Of a stretch of 64,000 nt of DNA, positions 51,732-60,552 are shown piece by piece. The first letter of the stretch is position 1; each line of letters starts with the position of its first letter. The position numbers and the translations under genes were made by a program. The stretch is taken from positions 2,367,501 to 2,431,500 of the forward strand of contig NZ_CP029639.1 in NCBI RefSeq assembly GCF_003268635.1, in the 5' to 3' direction. The DNA is from Paenibacillus sp. DCT19. GTDB taxonomy: Bacteria; Bacillota; Bacilli; Paenibacillales; Paenibacillaceae. Below the pieces are notes generated by a model. That model searched no databases and was not told the DNA's origin. It was given only the letters and a program-made list of their open reading frames with translations.

Positions 51732-54026
51732 GTGTTAAATACCGTCGTCAAGTTGGTACGAGATTTCAAAGAGCGTGATTCTAGACATAGGCTGGAAGGC
51801 TATCGAAGCATCGTTAACCTGATTAGGAAAAAGGATTTGGCAGCATGGGACGATGGACAGCTACAAGCTGAATTTCTTCAATTGCAAAGAAAGGCTAACT
51901 CGGGCACAGCCTTAGAGGAACTACTTGTTGATCTCTACGCAATAGTCTGTGAGGTATCGAAGAGACAGCTTGGTTTACAGCCATATGATGTGCAGATTAC
52001 AGCTGCTATCGCTTTACATGAGAGAGTACTAATTGAGCAGCAGACGGGGGAAGGGAAAACCTTATCTGCTGTGATGACCGCTTGTTTGAATGCATTGACT
52101 GGTCAGGGAGTGCATGTGCTGACGTTTAACGATTATTTAGCACATCGCGATGCGGAGTGGATGGGACCCATTTATCGTTTTCTAGGCTTAACAGTAAGTT
52201 CAGTACAAACGGGCATGAGTCTGAGTGAGAAACAGGAAGCTTATGCCAAGGATATAACGTATGTGACCGCCAAAGAAGCCGGATTTGACTATTTGCGGGA
52301 TACGATTGCATTACACCAAGACGATCTGGTGCACCGCCCTTTTCACTTTGTTATTATCGATGAAGCAGATTCATTGCTGCTTGATGAAGCACGGGTTCCA
52401 TTGGTCATTAGTGGAGAGTCTGGCGCTTCTAGCGGTGATTATATTCGTTTCGCTGAAGTGGCTAGACAGCTCGTGCCATTGGAGCATTATCATTTCGACG
52501 AATTTCAACGTAACGTATATTTGAATGAAACAGGCTCAGCGAAGGTGGAGTCCTTGCTAGAGTGTGGCAATTTATACGATCACCATAACAGTCACTTGTT
52601 AACGTCATTAAATTGTGCATTACATGCCGAAACGTTGTTAAGAAGAGACGTCGACTACATCGTTAGGAATGGTGAAATAGAACTGATTGAAGAATTTACG
52701 GGGCGTGTGGCAGAGAATCGATACTTACCAGAAGGTTTGCAAACAGCGCTTGTGGCCAAAGAGGGATTGCAATATAAAGTTGGCGGAAAGATTCTTGGAA
52801 CGATTACCGTTCAACACTTTATTAGTCTGTATCCAAGAATTAGCGGGATGACGGCTACGGCTCTAGCTTCCAGCATGGAATTCAAAAGGATGTATGAACT
52901 TGAGGTTGTACAGATCCTGCCGAACCAGCCAATCAAACGAACCGACCATGCACATAGGATATACACACACCAAGAAGCCAAACTTAGAGCGCTGGTACAA
53001 GAAATTGTGACTGTTCATGCAACGGGGCGTCCAATGCTCATAGGTACGTCAAGTGTTCAAGAGTCTCACAAACTGGCGGAAGCCCTAGCTGGTGCGGGGG
53101 TGAAATGCCATATTTTGAATGCGAAGAATGATGCAAAAGAGGCAGAAATTATAGCTAAAGCTGGAGAAATTGGCGCTGTAACGGTATCAACCAATATGGC
53201 AGGGCGTGGTGTCGATATTCGGCTTGGGGGAGGTGATCCTACTCAAGTAGACCGGGTTGTGAAACTGGGTGGATTGTATGTGATTGGGACACATATGAAT
53301 GAAAGTGTACGGATAGATAACCAGTTACGCGGACGTTCGGGTCGCCAAGGAGACCCTGGAGATTCTGTCTTTTATGTAAGTTTAGAGGATGATTTGCTGC
53401 TTCAGTTCGGCATTCGTGATGCAATTCGCGTACCAAAACAGGATGGGCGTCTCAATGAGCCGATATATCATAGCAAACTGGAGCATATTCAGCGTGTTAT
53501 AATGGGGCAAAACTTCGATCTTCAGCAGGAACTGAACGGTTATTCGGATATGATAGAAGATCAGAGACGAATTCTACATGAGGAGCGGTTCCGAATACTG
53601 AATGGGTACCTACCTATGAGTCCTTCGGAGCAACGAGTTCGCCTTTTTTATATGGACGAGTTCTGGGCAGACCATCTAGCATACGCATCTTATATACGGG
53701 AGAGCATCCATCTGGAAAGCCTTACTAACCAGAATCCAATGGATGAATTCCACAGATATATCACCGAAGCATTTGAACAAATTCCGGCTAAAATAGCTAA
53801 AGAGTCCGCCAATATGCTAGCAATGCTCGAAGGTTCCAATGATCCAGCCCAATGGGAACAGTTCGGTTTGAAGAGTCCTGCCTCCACGAATACCTACATG
53901 ATCAGCGATCAGTACATGGATTACTTACAGAATCGCAGTTCATGGACTGCGGGCACGGTCATCGCTTTTTGGCTTCATAGGTTGTTAAGACCTGTATTCG
54001 GGTGGTCCAAATTTGGATCAAGATAA
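51732..54026 (+). CDS. SecA-family accessory translocase ATPase (SecA2-like)
   Basis: 764 residues, shorter than the usual 830-840 of housekeeping SecA. The motor is intact: Walker A QQTGEGKTLSAVM, Walker B with IIDEADSLLLDEARVPLVIS, PRISGMTATA, TNMAGRGVDIRLGGGDPTQ and RIDNQLRGRSGRQGDPG. The N-terminus (MLNTVVKLVRDFKERDSRHR) is divergent, and the C-terminal Cys-rich zinc motif and linker are absent; it ends PVFGWSKFGSR. The start GTG 51732 follows AAGGAGG. No SecY2 or obvious large Sec2 substrate is nearby. It lies 78 bp after the ABC permease and may be co-transcribed. Role unknown; calling it SecA2 is by length and divergence only. Confidence 0.85.
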   Translation: MLNTVVKLVRDFKERDSRHRLEGYRSIVNLIRKKDLAAWDDGQLQAEFLQLQRKANSGTALEELLVDLYAIVCEVSKRQLGLQPYDVQITAAIALHERVLIEQQTGEGKTLSAVMTACLNALTGQGVHVLTFNDYLAHRDAEWMGPIYRFLGLTVSSVQTGMSLSEKQEAYAKDITYVTAKEAGFDYLRDTIALHQDDLVHRPFHFVIIDEADSLLLDEARVPLVISGESGASSGDYIRFAEVARQLVPLEHYHFDEFQRNVYLNETGSAKVESLLECGNLYDHHNSHLLTSLNCALHAETLLRRDVDYIVRNGEIELIEEFTGRVAENRYLPEGLQTALVAKEGLQYKVGGKILGTITVQHFISLYPRISGMTATALASSMEFKRMYELEVVQILPNQPIKRTDHAHRIYTHQEAKLRALVQEIVTVHATGRPMLIGTSSVQESHKLAEALAGAGVKCHILNAKNDAKEAEIIAKAGEIGAVTVSTNMAGRGVDIRLGGGDPTQVDRVVKLGGLYVIGTHMNESVRIDNQLRGRSGRQGDPGDSVFYVSLEDDLLLQFGIRDAIRVPKQDGRLNEPIYHSKLEHIQRVIMGQNFDLQQELNGYSDMIEDQRRILHEERFRILNGYLPMSPSEQRVRLFYMDEFWADHLAYASYIRESIHLESLTNQNPMDEFHRYITEAFEQIPAKIAKESANMLAMLEGSNDPAQWEQFGLKSPASTNTYMISDQYMDYLQNRSSWTAGTVIAFWLHRLLRPVFGWSKFGSR

Positions 54027-54079
54027 CACAACATCAGGGTAATGGTTCTGACGAAATATGGGTACGAGTGCAATGCAAA

Positions 54080-54142
54080 AATAAAAGCCTACCAGAGCTC
54101 GCTCTGATAGGCTTTTATTCGGAGACCTCTTTCGAGGTCTCC
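54080..54142 (+). terminator. Tandem hairpins ending the accessory cassette
   Basis: The first stem has AATAAAAGCCTA-CAGAG pairing with CTCTG-TAGGCTTTTATT (54080-54119). The second is GGAGACCTC with GAGGTCTCC (54121-54142), followed by TTTC. The first is T-rich on both sides. Confidence 0.85.
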
Positions 54143-54389
54143 TTTCATGGGAGAGGAGAAACCGGACGAAGAGCTTATGGGGAAACGTAAGTCTTCTCCG
54201 CGGTTGTCTACGACACTTGTGATGTCGATAATTATAGAATAGCCAGAAGGTTTCCTTTTTATACATAATCATCAATTCATATTTTGATTTTATGGGTATA
54301 CCATGAAGCCATTATTTTTCAAACTGATCCCGATTGTGGTACGATAGCTGTATCAATAAACTTACATAGAGAGAATAGGTGACTCATTC

Positions 54390-54997
54390 GTGAGAGTGGT
54401 ATCTGGAAGTGCAAAAGGTAGACCGTTGAAGGCGGTTCCTGGCACAGGAACGCGGCCGACCACCGACAAGGTGAAGGAAGCGTTATTTAGTATGATTGGC
54501 CCGTATTTTGAGGGTGGAACGGCATTGGATCTGTTTGCGGGCAGTGGTGGTCTCGGAATTGAGGCGCTGAGCCGTGGCATGGACAAGGCTGTTTTTGTTG
54601 ATTTGGAACCAAAGAGCATTGAAGTCATCCGCATGAATCTGACAGCAACGAAGCTGGAAAATCAGGCGGCTATATATCGAAATGATGCAGGGCGGGCGTT
54701 AAAGGCTCTCGCCAAGCGGAGTACCACATTTGATCTCGTGTTCCTCGACCCCCTTATCGGATGAAGAACGGGGATGAACTTATGCTTACGATGCATGAAC
54801 TGGAGCTGCTTAAACCTGAAGCGACTATCGTGCTTGAATATGAATCTAAACATCTGTACCCTGAGCAATTCGGCCCGTTTGAACAAACGCGCAAAGCATT
54901 GTACGGGGAAACTGCGGTTTCCATTTATCATTATGCACCTCATGCATCCGAAGATGGAGAATCCAGCACAGCGGAAGAGGAGGATCTCCATGAGTGA
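54390..54997 (+). pseudogene. rsmD: 16S rRNA (guanine966-N2)-methyltransferase RsmD, one frameshift
   Basis: The start GTG 54390 begins MRVVSGSAKGRPLKAVPGTG and contains the Rossmann SAM motif ALDLFAGSGGLGIEALSRGM. The catalytic motif should read [13 protein letters not shown] but breaks at the C run 54749-54753; one extra C restores DPPY and joins the frame that ends at 54997. The repaired protein has about 202 residues. RsmD methylates N2 of G966 in 16S rRNA. It overlaps coaD by 8 bp, the normal bacillar order. A lethal or crippling break in the DPPY motif is implausible; sequence error is likely. Confidence 0.92.
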
Positions 54998-55505
54998 AAT
55001 GATACATCGTCAAGAACGGATTGCCGTTTATCCAGGTAGTTTTGATCCTGTAACGATGGGACATCTGGACATTATTGCTAGAGCATCGAAGCAATTTGAC
55101 CGTGTGATTGTTGCGGTACTGAATAATATGAGCAAAAACCCACTGTTTACGGTGGAGGAGCGCAAGCAATTAATTACGGAAGTGACGCGTCATCTGCCTA
55201 ATGTTGAGGTGGATAGCTTCCGCGATCTAACGGCCAATTATGTACGCCAAAAAGAAGCGCAAGTTATCGTGCGAGGTATTCGCTCGGTCACTGATTTTGA
55301 ATACGAACTGCAACTCGCTTCCACCAATAGTAAATTGAATCCAGATGCGGAGACCATTTTCATGATGACAAATCCGAAGTATTCGTATCTCAGCTCCAGT
55401 ATTGTAAAAGAAATTGCGCATTACAATGGAGATGTAACGGATCTGGTATCCCCTGAAGTGGAAGCTGCGCTACGTCAGAAGATTAGCGAGAAGAACGCTC
55501 GTTAA
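54990..55505 (+). CDS. coaD: Phosphopantetheine adenylyltransferase
   Basis: 171 residues. It converts 4'-phosphopantetheine and ATP to dephospho-CoA. The nucleotidyl transferase motif is [18 protein letters not shown] (T/HxGH), followed by [20 protein letters not shown] and the ISSSxVKE-like end [23 protein letters not shown] 54990 follows AGAGGAGG; the frame reaches upstream to 54774 only within rsmD. Its 3' end overlaps the convergent ylbJ gene by 23 bp. Confidence 0.95.
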   Translation: MSEMIHRQERIAVYPGSFDPVTMGHLDIIARASKQFDRVIVAVLNNMSKNPLFTVEERKQLITEVTRHLPNVEVDSFRDLTANYVRQKEAQVIVRGIRSVTDFEYELQLASTNSKLNPDAETIFMMTNPKYSYLSSSIVKEIAHYNGDVTDLVSPEVEAALRQKISEKNAR

Positions 55506-56799
55506 ACCAACGCGTCAGCCCTGAAAGACTGATCATAATTACAAGTAGCAGAGCAAGACTGACCATTGCTACCGGAATGGCGTACCCAAGTAACGCTAGG
55601 CTAGAACTGCTACTGAACAGGGAAAACCATTGCGGTGCAGCTGGCAATCCAATGTTTGTGGTCGTTTGAAACGTAGTCCAGATCTCTGTACTGTATCGAC
55701 TAAAAGGTGTCCATAGAACAAGACTCATGGCGAAAGCGATCAGTGCGTGTAAGAGTCGTATGGCTATAAAGTCAATCATATTCCTTGTCGCAAGCCCGAC
55801 TGATTTTAGAACGGCAGAGACTTGTAAATGGGAGCAAAGGCCGCCCCAGCCTAATACGGCTGCAACGAGAGCGATCATAACTACAGGAGCCAGAGAGGTT
55901 TGACTTAGATGGTAGATTCCGAGATGGATTTCCAGCAGCGATGACCATAAGGAAACGGAAGCACCTGGCGTAAGATATAGGCTCAGCAGTCGAATAAACA
56001 CCGCAAATACAATCATAAATCCTCCGGTCATCATCAAGGTCTGAACGGCTTGGGAGACCGTATCACCAAGAAGCTTACCGAATCCCCGTCCATCACGGCT
56101 ACGAGCCTCGCGAGCGGCAAGGTTCATACGCTGCCAAAGTGTATGGCGGGGAACGACAGGCTTTTTGGAAGAGGAAATGGGATGTGCTTGTGTATGTGCT
56201 GGTTCTGAAAGATTTGGTGATACATCTGAGGACGAGCTTGTGCCAATGCTTGCTGCCCGACCTACAGGCAATAGGCGAATACCGATCATGGCGGCAATCC
56301 ATCCGCTAATCCAATGTATACCGAGAAGAAAGTATCCAGCAGCAGGCTGATGAAGAAAAGCTGCACCCAAGACGATGATAATCATCATTGGATTGGAGAA
56401 ATGAGCAACGGCTGCCAAGACACCCGCCTGTTTGGCGGTTATTTGTCGATCTTGTACAAGCCGTGCAGCTGTATCAGCTCCTGCAGGAAAGCCACCACAC
56501 ATGCCCACAGCTATAGCCAGTCCAGCCTGACCGGGTAACCGAAACAAACGCTGCATGAGTGGCCCGAGCAGAACGCCGAGTGCATCGGTAAACCCAAATG
56601 CGGTTAACATCTGGGCAAGCATGAGGAAAGGCAGCATGGCGGGGAAAATAATTTTCCACCAAATATCGAGCCCTTGAATGGAAGCATCGAAGGCTTCTTT
56701 GGGAGATAATACAACGGCGACAACTAGCAACATTGCACCACTACTTAGAAAAATGGTTCGTAACAGGCCCGAACGGGTAACCTCGGTCTGCATATTCAT
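55483..56799 (-). CDS. ylbJ: Sporulation integral membrane protein YlbJ
   Basis: About 438 residues with ten or more predicted membrane spans. YlbJ is a spore-forming-specific membrane protein of the nucleoside-transporter-like (gate domain) type; in Bacillus it is needed for heat-resistant spores. Diagnostic stretches are [40 protein letters not shown] and [21 protein letters not shown] low-complexity Ser/Pro loop lies near 195-225. ATG 56799 follows GAGGTG. Position between coaD and ylbL is conserved in bacilli, although here it runs opposite to coaD. Confidence 0.92.
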   Translation of the reverse strand: MNMQTEVTRSGLLRTIFLSSGAMLLVVAVVLSPKEAFDASIQGLDIWWKIIFPAMLPFLMLAQMLTAFGFTDALGVLLGPLMQRLFRLPGQAGLAIAVGMCGGFPAGADTAARLVQDRQITAKQAGVLAAVAHFSNPMMIIIVLGAAFLHQPAAGYFLLGIHWISGWIAAMIGIRLLPVGRAASIGTSSSSDVSPNLSEPAHTQAHPISSSKKPVVPRHTLWQRMNLAAREARSRDGRGFGKLLGDTVSQAVQTLMMTGGFMIVFAVFIRLLSLYLTPGASVSLWSSLLEIHLGIYHLSQTSLAPVVMIALVAAVLGWGGLCSHLQVSAVLKSVGLATRNMIDFIAIRLLHALIAFAMSLVLWTPFSRYSTEIWTTFQTTTNIGLPAAPQWFSLFSSSSSLALLGYAIPVAMVSLALLLVIMISLSGLTRWFNERSSR

Positions 56800-57006
56800 C
56801 AATTCACCTCATAGGATATAGCGCCGCGTTTACACTCGGGCTGTTGGATGGATGTGGACGGCCGAATGGCGTCCGTAGACGGTTCGGCCTTGACCGGACA
56901 AGCGGCTGCTCACAGCGGCCTATCCGGCCTGTACCATTGTATGCAAGTTGACGAGAGTGTTAGACTTATAAATATTTAAGAAACGTAAAGAACGGGGGCT
57001 CATGCG

Positions 57007-58047
57007 ATGAATCGGATTCGGAAATCTGGGGGTTTCAAAGCGTCGATCTTTGTGATCGTGGTAGCTCTGATTCTCTATGTTGCAGTATACATGCCAACGC
57101 CGTATATCATTTATCTGCCTGGCAGTGCAGATGAAATTAAACCGATGGTAACGGTCAAGGGTGGGGATAAGGAAGAAAACGGAGTGTTTATGATGACGAC
57201 GGTGTCGGCTACATATGCCAACGTATTTCTACTCGGAACGTCCTTGTTTAATCGAAATGCACAAATCGATAAAAAAGAAGATCGATTACGTGGCAAAAGT
57301 GAAGCAGAATACTCTGCAGAACAAGTGTGGTTCATGAGTGATTCTCAATCCTCCGCGATGGAAGCGGCTTATGAAAAGGCTGGAATCAAATACTCTATCG
57401 TTCCTGAGCACATCTTTGTATTTGGACTGTCACAGGATCCTAAACCGCAAGGGGATATTTTACCTGGCGATACTATTTTGGGTGTGGATGGAACAGCAAC
57501 ACCTGATAATACGATTTTATCTGCCCAACTAAAGGGAAGAAAACCAGGAGATACGGTTGAAATGCAATTGGAGCGTGGCGGAGAAACGATTAGCCGTGAG
57601 ATTCAACTTGTAGAAGTGACCGACAACAAAACAGGGGAAAAGCGTCCAGGCTTAGGTGTGATGATTGGTACGGTTCAGAAAGTGAAGCCGGAGGACCCCG
57701 ATAAACAGATCACATTTACAAGCACGCAAGTAGGAGGGCCGTCTGCAGGGTTAATGTTCACACTGGAGATCTATAACCAATTGACGGCTGGTGACCTGAC
57801 CAAAGGTCATCGTATCGCAGGTACGGGTACGATCACAAAGGATGGTACGGTTGGTCCAATCGGGGGCGTGATTCACAAAATTGTGGCTGCGGATCGGAAG
57901 GACGCGGAGATTTTCTTCGTACCCAAAGATAATTATAAGGAAGCCGAAGCGAAGGCAAAACAAATTGATACACAAATGAAGCTGGTTCCGGTCAGTAGCG
58001 TTGACGATGCACTGGCTTACCTAAAAACGTTATCTGTGAAGTCTTAA
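57007..58047 (+). CDS. ylbL: YlbL/SepM-like PDZ-Lon membrane protease
   Basis: 346 residues. An N-terminal span (ASIFVIVVALILYVAVYMPT) is followed by an extracytoplasmic PDZ domain (about 135-215, with ILPGDTILGVDGTATPDNTI) and a Lon-type Ser-Lys protease domain. The catalytic Ser is in GGPSAGLMFTLEIY and the Lys in IGGVIHKIVAADRKDAEIFF. ATG 57007 is preceded by GGGGG. It is divergent from ylbJ, across 200 bp holding two GC-rich hairpin-like repeats. Relatives process competence peptides or membrane proteins outside the cell. Confidence 0.92.
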   Translation: MNRIRKSGGFKASIFVIVVALILYVAVYMPTPYIIYLPGSADEIKPMVTVKGGDKEENGVFMMTTVSATYANVFLLGTSLFNRNAQIDKKEDRLRGKSEAEYSAEQVWFMSDSQSSAMEAAYEKAGIKYSIVPEHIFVFGLSQDPKPQGDILPGDTILGVDGTATPDNTILSAQLKGRKPGDTVEMQLERGGETISREIQLVEVTDNKTGEKRPGLGVMIGTVQKVKPEDPDKQITFTSTQVGGPSAGLMFTLEIYNQLTAGDLTKGHRIAGTGTITKDGTVGPIGGVIHKIVAADRKDAEIFFVPKDNYKEAEAKAKQIDTQMKLVPVSSVDDALAYLKTLSVKS

Positions 58048-58104
58048 TTAGGGATAGCGAGTTGTTTACATGAGAGGTTATGGATAGCCTCTTTTCGTAT
58101 TATC

Positions 58105-58138
58105 AGGTTAGCCAGTCATTACTGGTTGGCCTTTTTTT
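58105..58138 (+). terminator. Intrinsic terminator after ylbL
   Basis: GGTTAGCCAGT pairs with ACTGGTTGGCC (one G-T pair), followed by eight or more T's. Confidence 0.9.
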
Positions 58139-58190
58139 TATAGTCGTTTTACGATGGTGGGACCGGGAGAACGTAGCTCTTTTAGGATGA

Positions 58191-58436
58191 TCAACCCCGT
58201 ACAAAAAACTGTTCTCCCACTACCTCCAAAAGACCATGTTTTTTTGTGCCTTGATTGGGCGGAATATCGTACCAATGCTCAAGTTTGTAAGTAGATCTGA
58301 TGGTACGAATGAGCATCTGGACGCGCCAAGAAAGGCAAGATGTGCTGTAATTCAGATGGTGTGAATAGAAACTGATTAGGGTGTATTGAGGATGGGGATC
58401 ATTGAAGAAAGCGGTGTCTGATGAATATAATTCCAA
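58191..58436 (-). CDS. Uncertain small ORF
   Basis: An 81-codon minus-strand frame from TTG 58436 without a clear ribosome-binding site. The frame is open about 120 bp further upstream, but with no ATG. Codon use looks reasonable for coding sequence, and it contains WRVQMLIRTIRSTYKLEHWY and a final GEQFFVRG. I recognise no family. It could be a remnant of a longer gene or chance. Confidence 0.25.
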   Translation of the reverse strand: MELYSSDTAFFNDPHPQYTLISFYSHHLNYSTSCLSWRVQMLIRTIRSTYKLEHWYDIPPNQGTKKHGLLEVVGEQFFVRG

Positions 58437-59075
58437 GCAAGGATATTCTGCGTAGGCATGCAGAGGGACGTCAAGGAAAAGTAGTAGGGTAGGGGCGGGG
58501 GAAATAGGCGGTGCTCGTGCTCTTAAGTGAGTGTGAGCTTTGAAGTCACGACTCTCAATGATGTACTAGTTCTAACGAACTCAGTCGGCGTTATTCACGG
58601 AAAAATGGCATTCAGGAGATGCTAACAAATCGTAGACACGCTAATGAGCCTTTTGGACGCGAGAATTAGGTTCATTCCGTGGTATTTTGCAATATAACGT
58701 TTCTCAGGTTCGTTACCATTTCCATTCGTTGTGAAATGACGGAATAAGGTCTCTCAGATTCGTTTACAGCGACGAGACGGTGTAGGGAGAGAGGCTCGTT
58801 CATGAATAGGCTTTGCCTGATCAAAAAAACCTTCCATTGAGCAGAATTCGCCTGCTACAGTGGAAGGTTTTTTGGCTGTTGAGCACAGTATAACTCTGAT
58901 TTTGACCAAGGGCTTTCAGACATGATTATCGAACCGTTAGTTCCTGTAACAACAAGGGGTTAACCGAAGTATAACGGTATTTAGGAACTGAATGTCTTTG
59001 GTAAGCTCAATCGGTTGTAGTTACATATCCTCAATGATAGAATATCCCGCAGATTGAGTATGCTTATATTCCTAT
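58437..59075. repeat. Non-coding region with imperfect repeats
   Basis: About 640 bp without a convincing gene. Short related units (ATTAGGTTCATT near 58666, CTCAGGTTCGTT near 58705, CTCAGATTCGTT near 58754) occur at 40-50 bp intervals. An orphan hairpin lies at 58824-58873 (listed separately). The last 200 bp before tmcAL show nothing clear. Confidence 0.4.
58824..58873. terminator. Orphan terminator-like hairpin
   Basis: AAAAAACCTTCCA pairs with TGGAAGGTTTTTT (13 bp), with an inner GCAG/CTGC pairing. The A- and T-runs make it bidirectional. No gene ends immediately before it on either strand; the tmcAL stop is 200 bp away on the minus strand. Confidence 0.75.
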
Positions 59076-60307
59076 TTAGTATCTTATTGGTGGATCAAAA
59101 TAGTCGCTGTACATCGTTCTTGTGTCTTTGTCAGCGTAAGCGAGGGCATATGCTGCCTGAGCCTGTATATCCAGTTCAAGCTGGCTGTGACTAAAGGTAG
59201 ATGGCTTAATCACGACGGGTAGAGATGCGGAACGTTTCATTTGTTTGAGCAGGCTCTGACCTTTCGAGCTGAAGCCAAGGATTCGAAGGTAGCCTGGCCC
59301 TTCAGCCAAGATGCTGGGGATAACTCAGCCTTAGTATGATTTAACAGCACATGTGTTAACATCCGTTGCAGCTTCGTCCGCGTATACCGCTTGGTCTTCA
59401 ATGCACTAAGCAAGGCATCAACTGAAGGCTCCGCCAGCTGAGACAGGGTACGGATCAGCCGATGCTCTAGTCCTTCCGTGACCTCGGCGATGCTGGCTAG
59501 CTCGGAGGCACGGCGGGTCGCCGCGATGTGCAACAGCGGCTGGACAAAGCGCTCCCAGTCCACGGGAGCGCGCCGGGTTTGCCATTCCCGCTGGAGAATG
59601 GCAAGAGTTGCCGCCGGCACGTACTGCGCGGCGGCTTCGGGCTCGTCCGCCATTAACAGGCGGCGGACGGCTGTTGCACTGGCGATCGCCCCAGGCCCGG
59701 GCGTCGCCTCGTGATACGCGGCACCGGTACGCGCCGCGGTAAAGGGCTGGATCGCGCTGCCTAACCGTTCCAGCGCGATCAGGTAGTGCAGCCCAAGCGA
59801 ATTGTTGGGCTGCTCCAGCAGTGCAGCGGCGTCGCGAGCATCGACGCCGCCAGGCGCCAGTGCCGTCGCCGCGCCTGCGTACGCGGCGGGGTAGCTGGCG
59901 CCCTCCCGCAGGCGGCGCGCGATATCCTCGCGCAGCCCTGCGGGCTCTACAGCCAGCACGCGCGCAATGCGCTGCAGGCTGTCCAGGTCCCCCGACTCGC
60001 TGCCGAAGCAGAGCGAGTCGACAACCCCGGTATGGTGCAGCAATGCCACCGCACCATACGCAAACCACTCCGCCGGTTGTACGGCATAGGCAACCGGCAG
60101 TTCAACCACGAGATCGGCGCCAGCATGAAGCGCCATCTCGGTGCGTGCCCTTTTACCTACGATGGCGGGTTCGCCGCGTTGGAGGAAAGGGCCGCTCATC
60201 ACAGCAACGACGGCATCTGCACCGCTAAGTCGCCGGGCCTCGCTTAAATGATAGACATGCCCGTTATGCAGCGGATTATATTCAACAATGACACCAACGG
60301 CCTTCAT
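59076..60307 (-). pseudogene. tmcAL: tRNA(Met) cytidine acetate ligase TmcAL (YlbM), one frameshift
   Basis: The start ATG 60307 begins MKAVGVIVEYNPLHNGHVYH, containing the HxGH nucleotidyl-transferase-type motif, and AAGGAGTG lies upstream. FLQRGEPAIV and FGSESGDLDSL are further family blocks. The frame breaks at the run 59316-59319; one extra base joins ELSPSILAEGPGYLRILGF to the C-terminal frame ending at 59076. The repaired protein has about 410 residues. The enzyme makes N4-acetylcytidine at the elongator tRNA-Met wobble position, using acetate and ATP. The middle of the gene (59480-60060) is much richer in GC than its surroundings. The break is probably a sequence error. Confidence 0.88.
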
Positions 60308-60460
60308 ATGTAAGGTACACTCCTTTTCCAGAAACTAAGAAACTCTTTTCAACATGCGCATCTAACGTTTGGTTCAATTCACATTAGGGGGCATTCATCT
60401 TTTACCATAATAGGCTAGGTGGGTCGGATGATCAAATCAAAGGCCGCCACAAACATTGCA

Positions 60461-60509
60461 AAAAAAGGCATCACTCTCGCATCGTAAGATGCTTAAGCAT
60501 GCCTTTTGA
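60461..60509 (-). terminator. Terminator after hmp
   Basis: On the minus strand AAAAGGCAT pairs with ATGCCTTTT, with an inner GCATC/GATGC pair, followed by a T run. Confidence 0.78.
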
Positions 60510-60552
60510 AGGGTTAGCCCGTCATTTTATTGTGAAATCGCAAGTTTATACG

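Noticed and set aside
59418..60068. Long minus-strand frame of 216 codons inside tmcAL
   Set aside because: It is an out-of-frame shadow created by the high GC of the tmcAL centre; composition is Arg/Ala/Gly-rich with no motif, and tmcAL itself is well supported.
59786..60247. Plus-strand frame of 153 codons antisense to tmcAL
   Set aside because: Same cause: GC-rich antisense shadow without a ribosome-binding site or recognisable domain.
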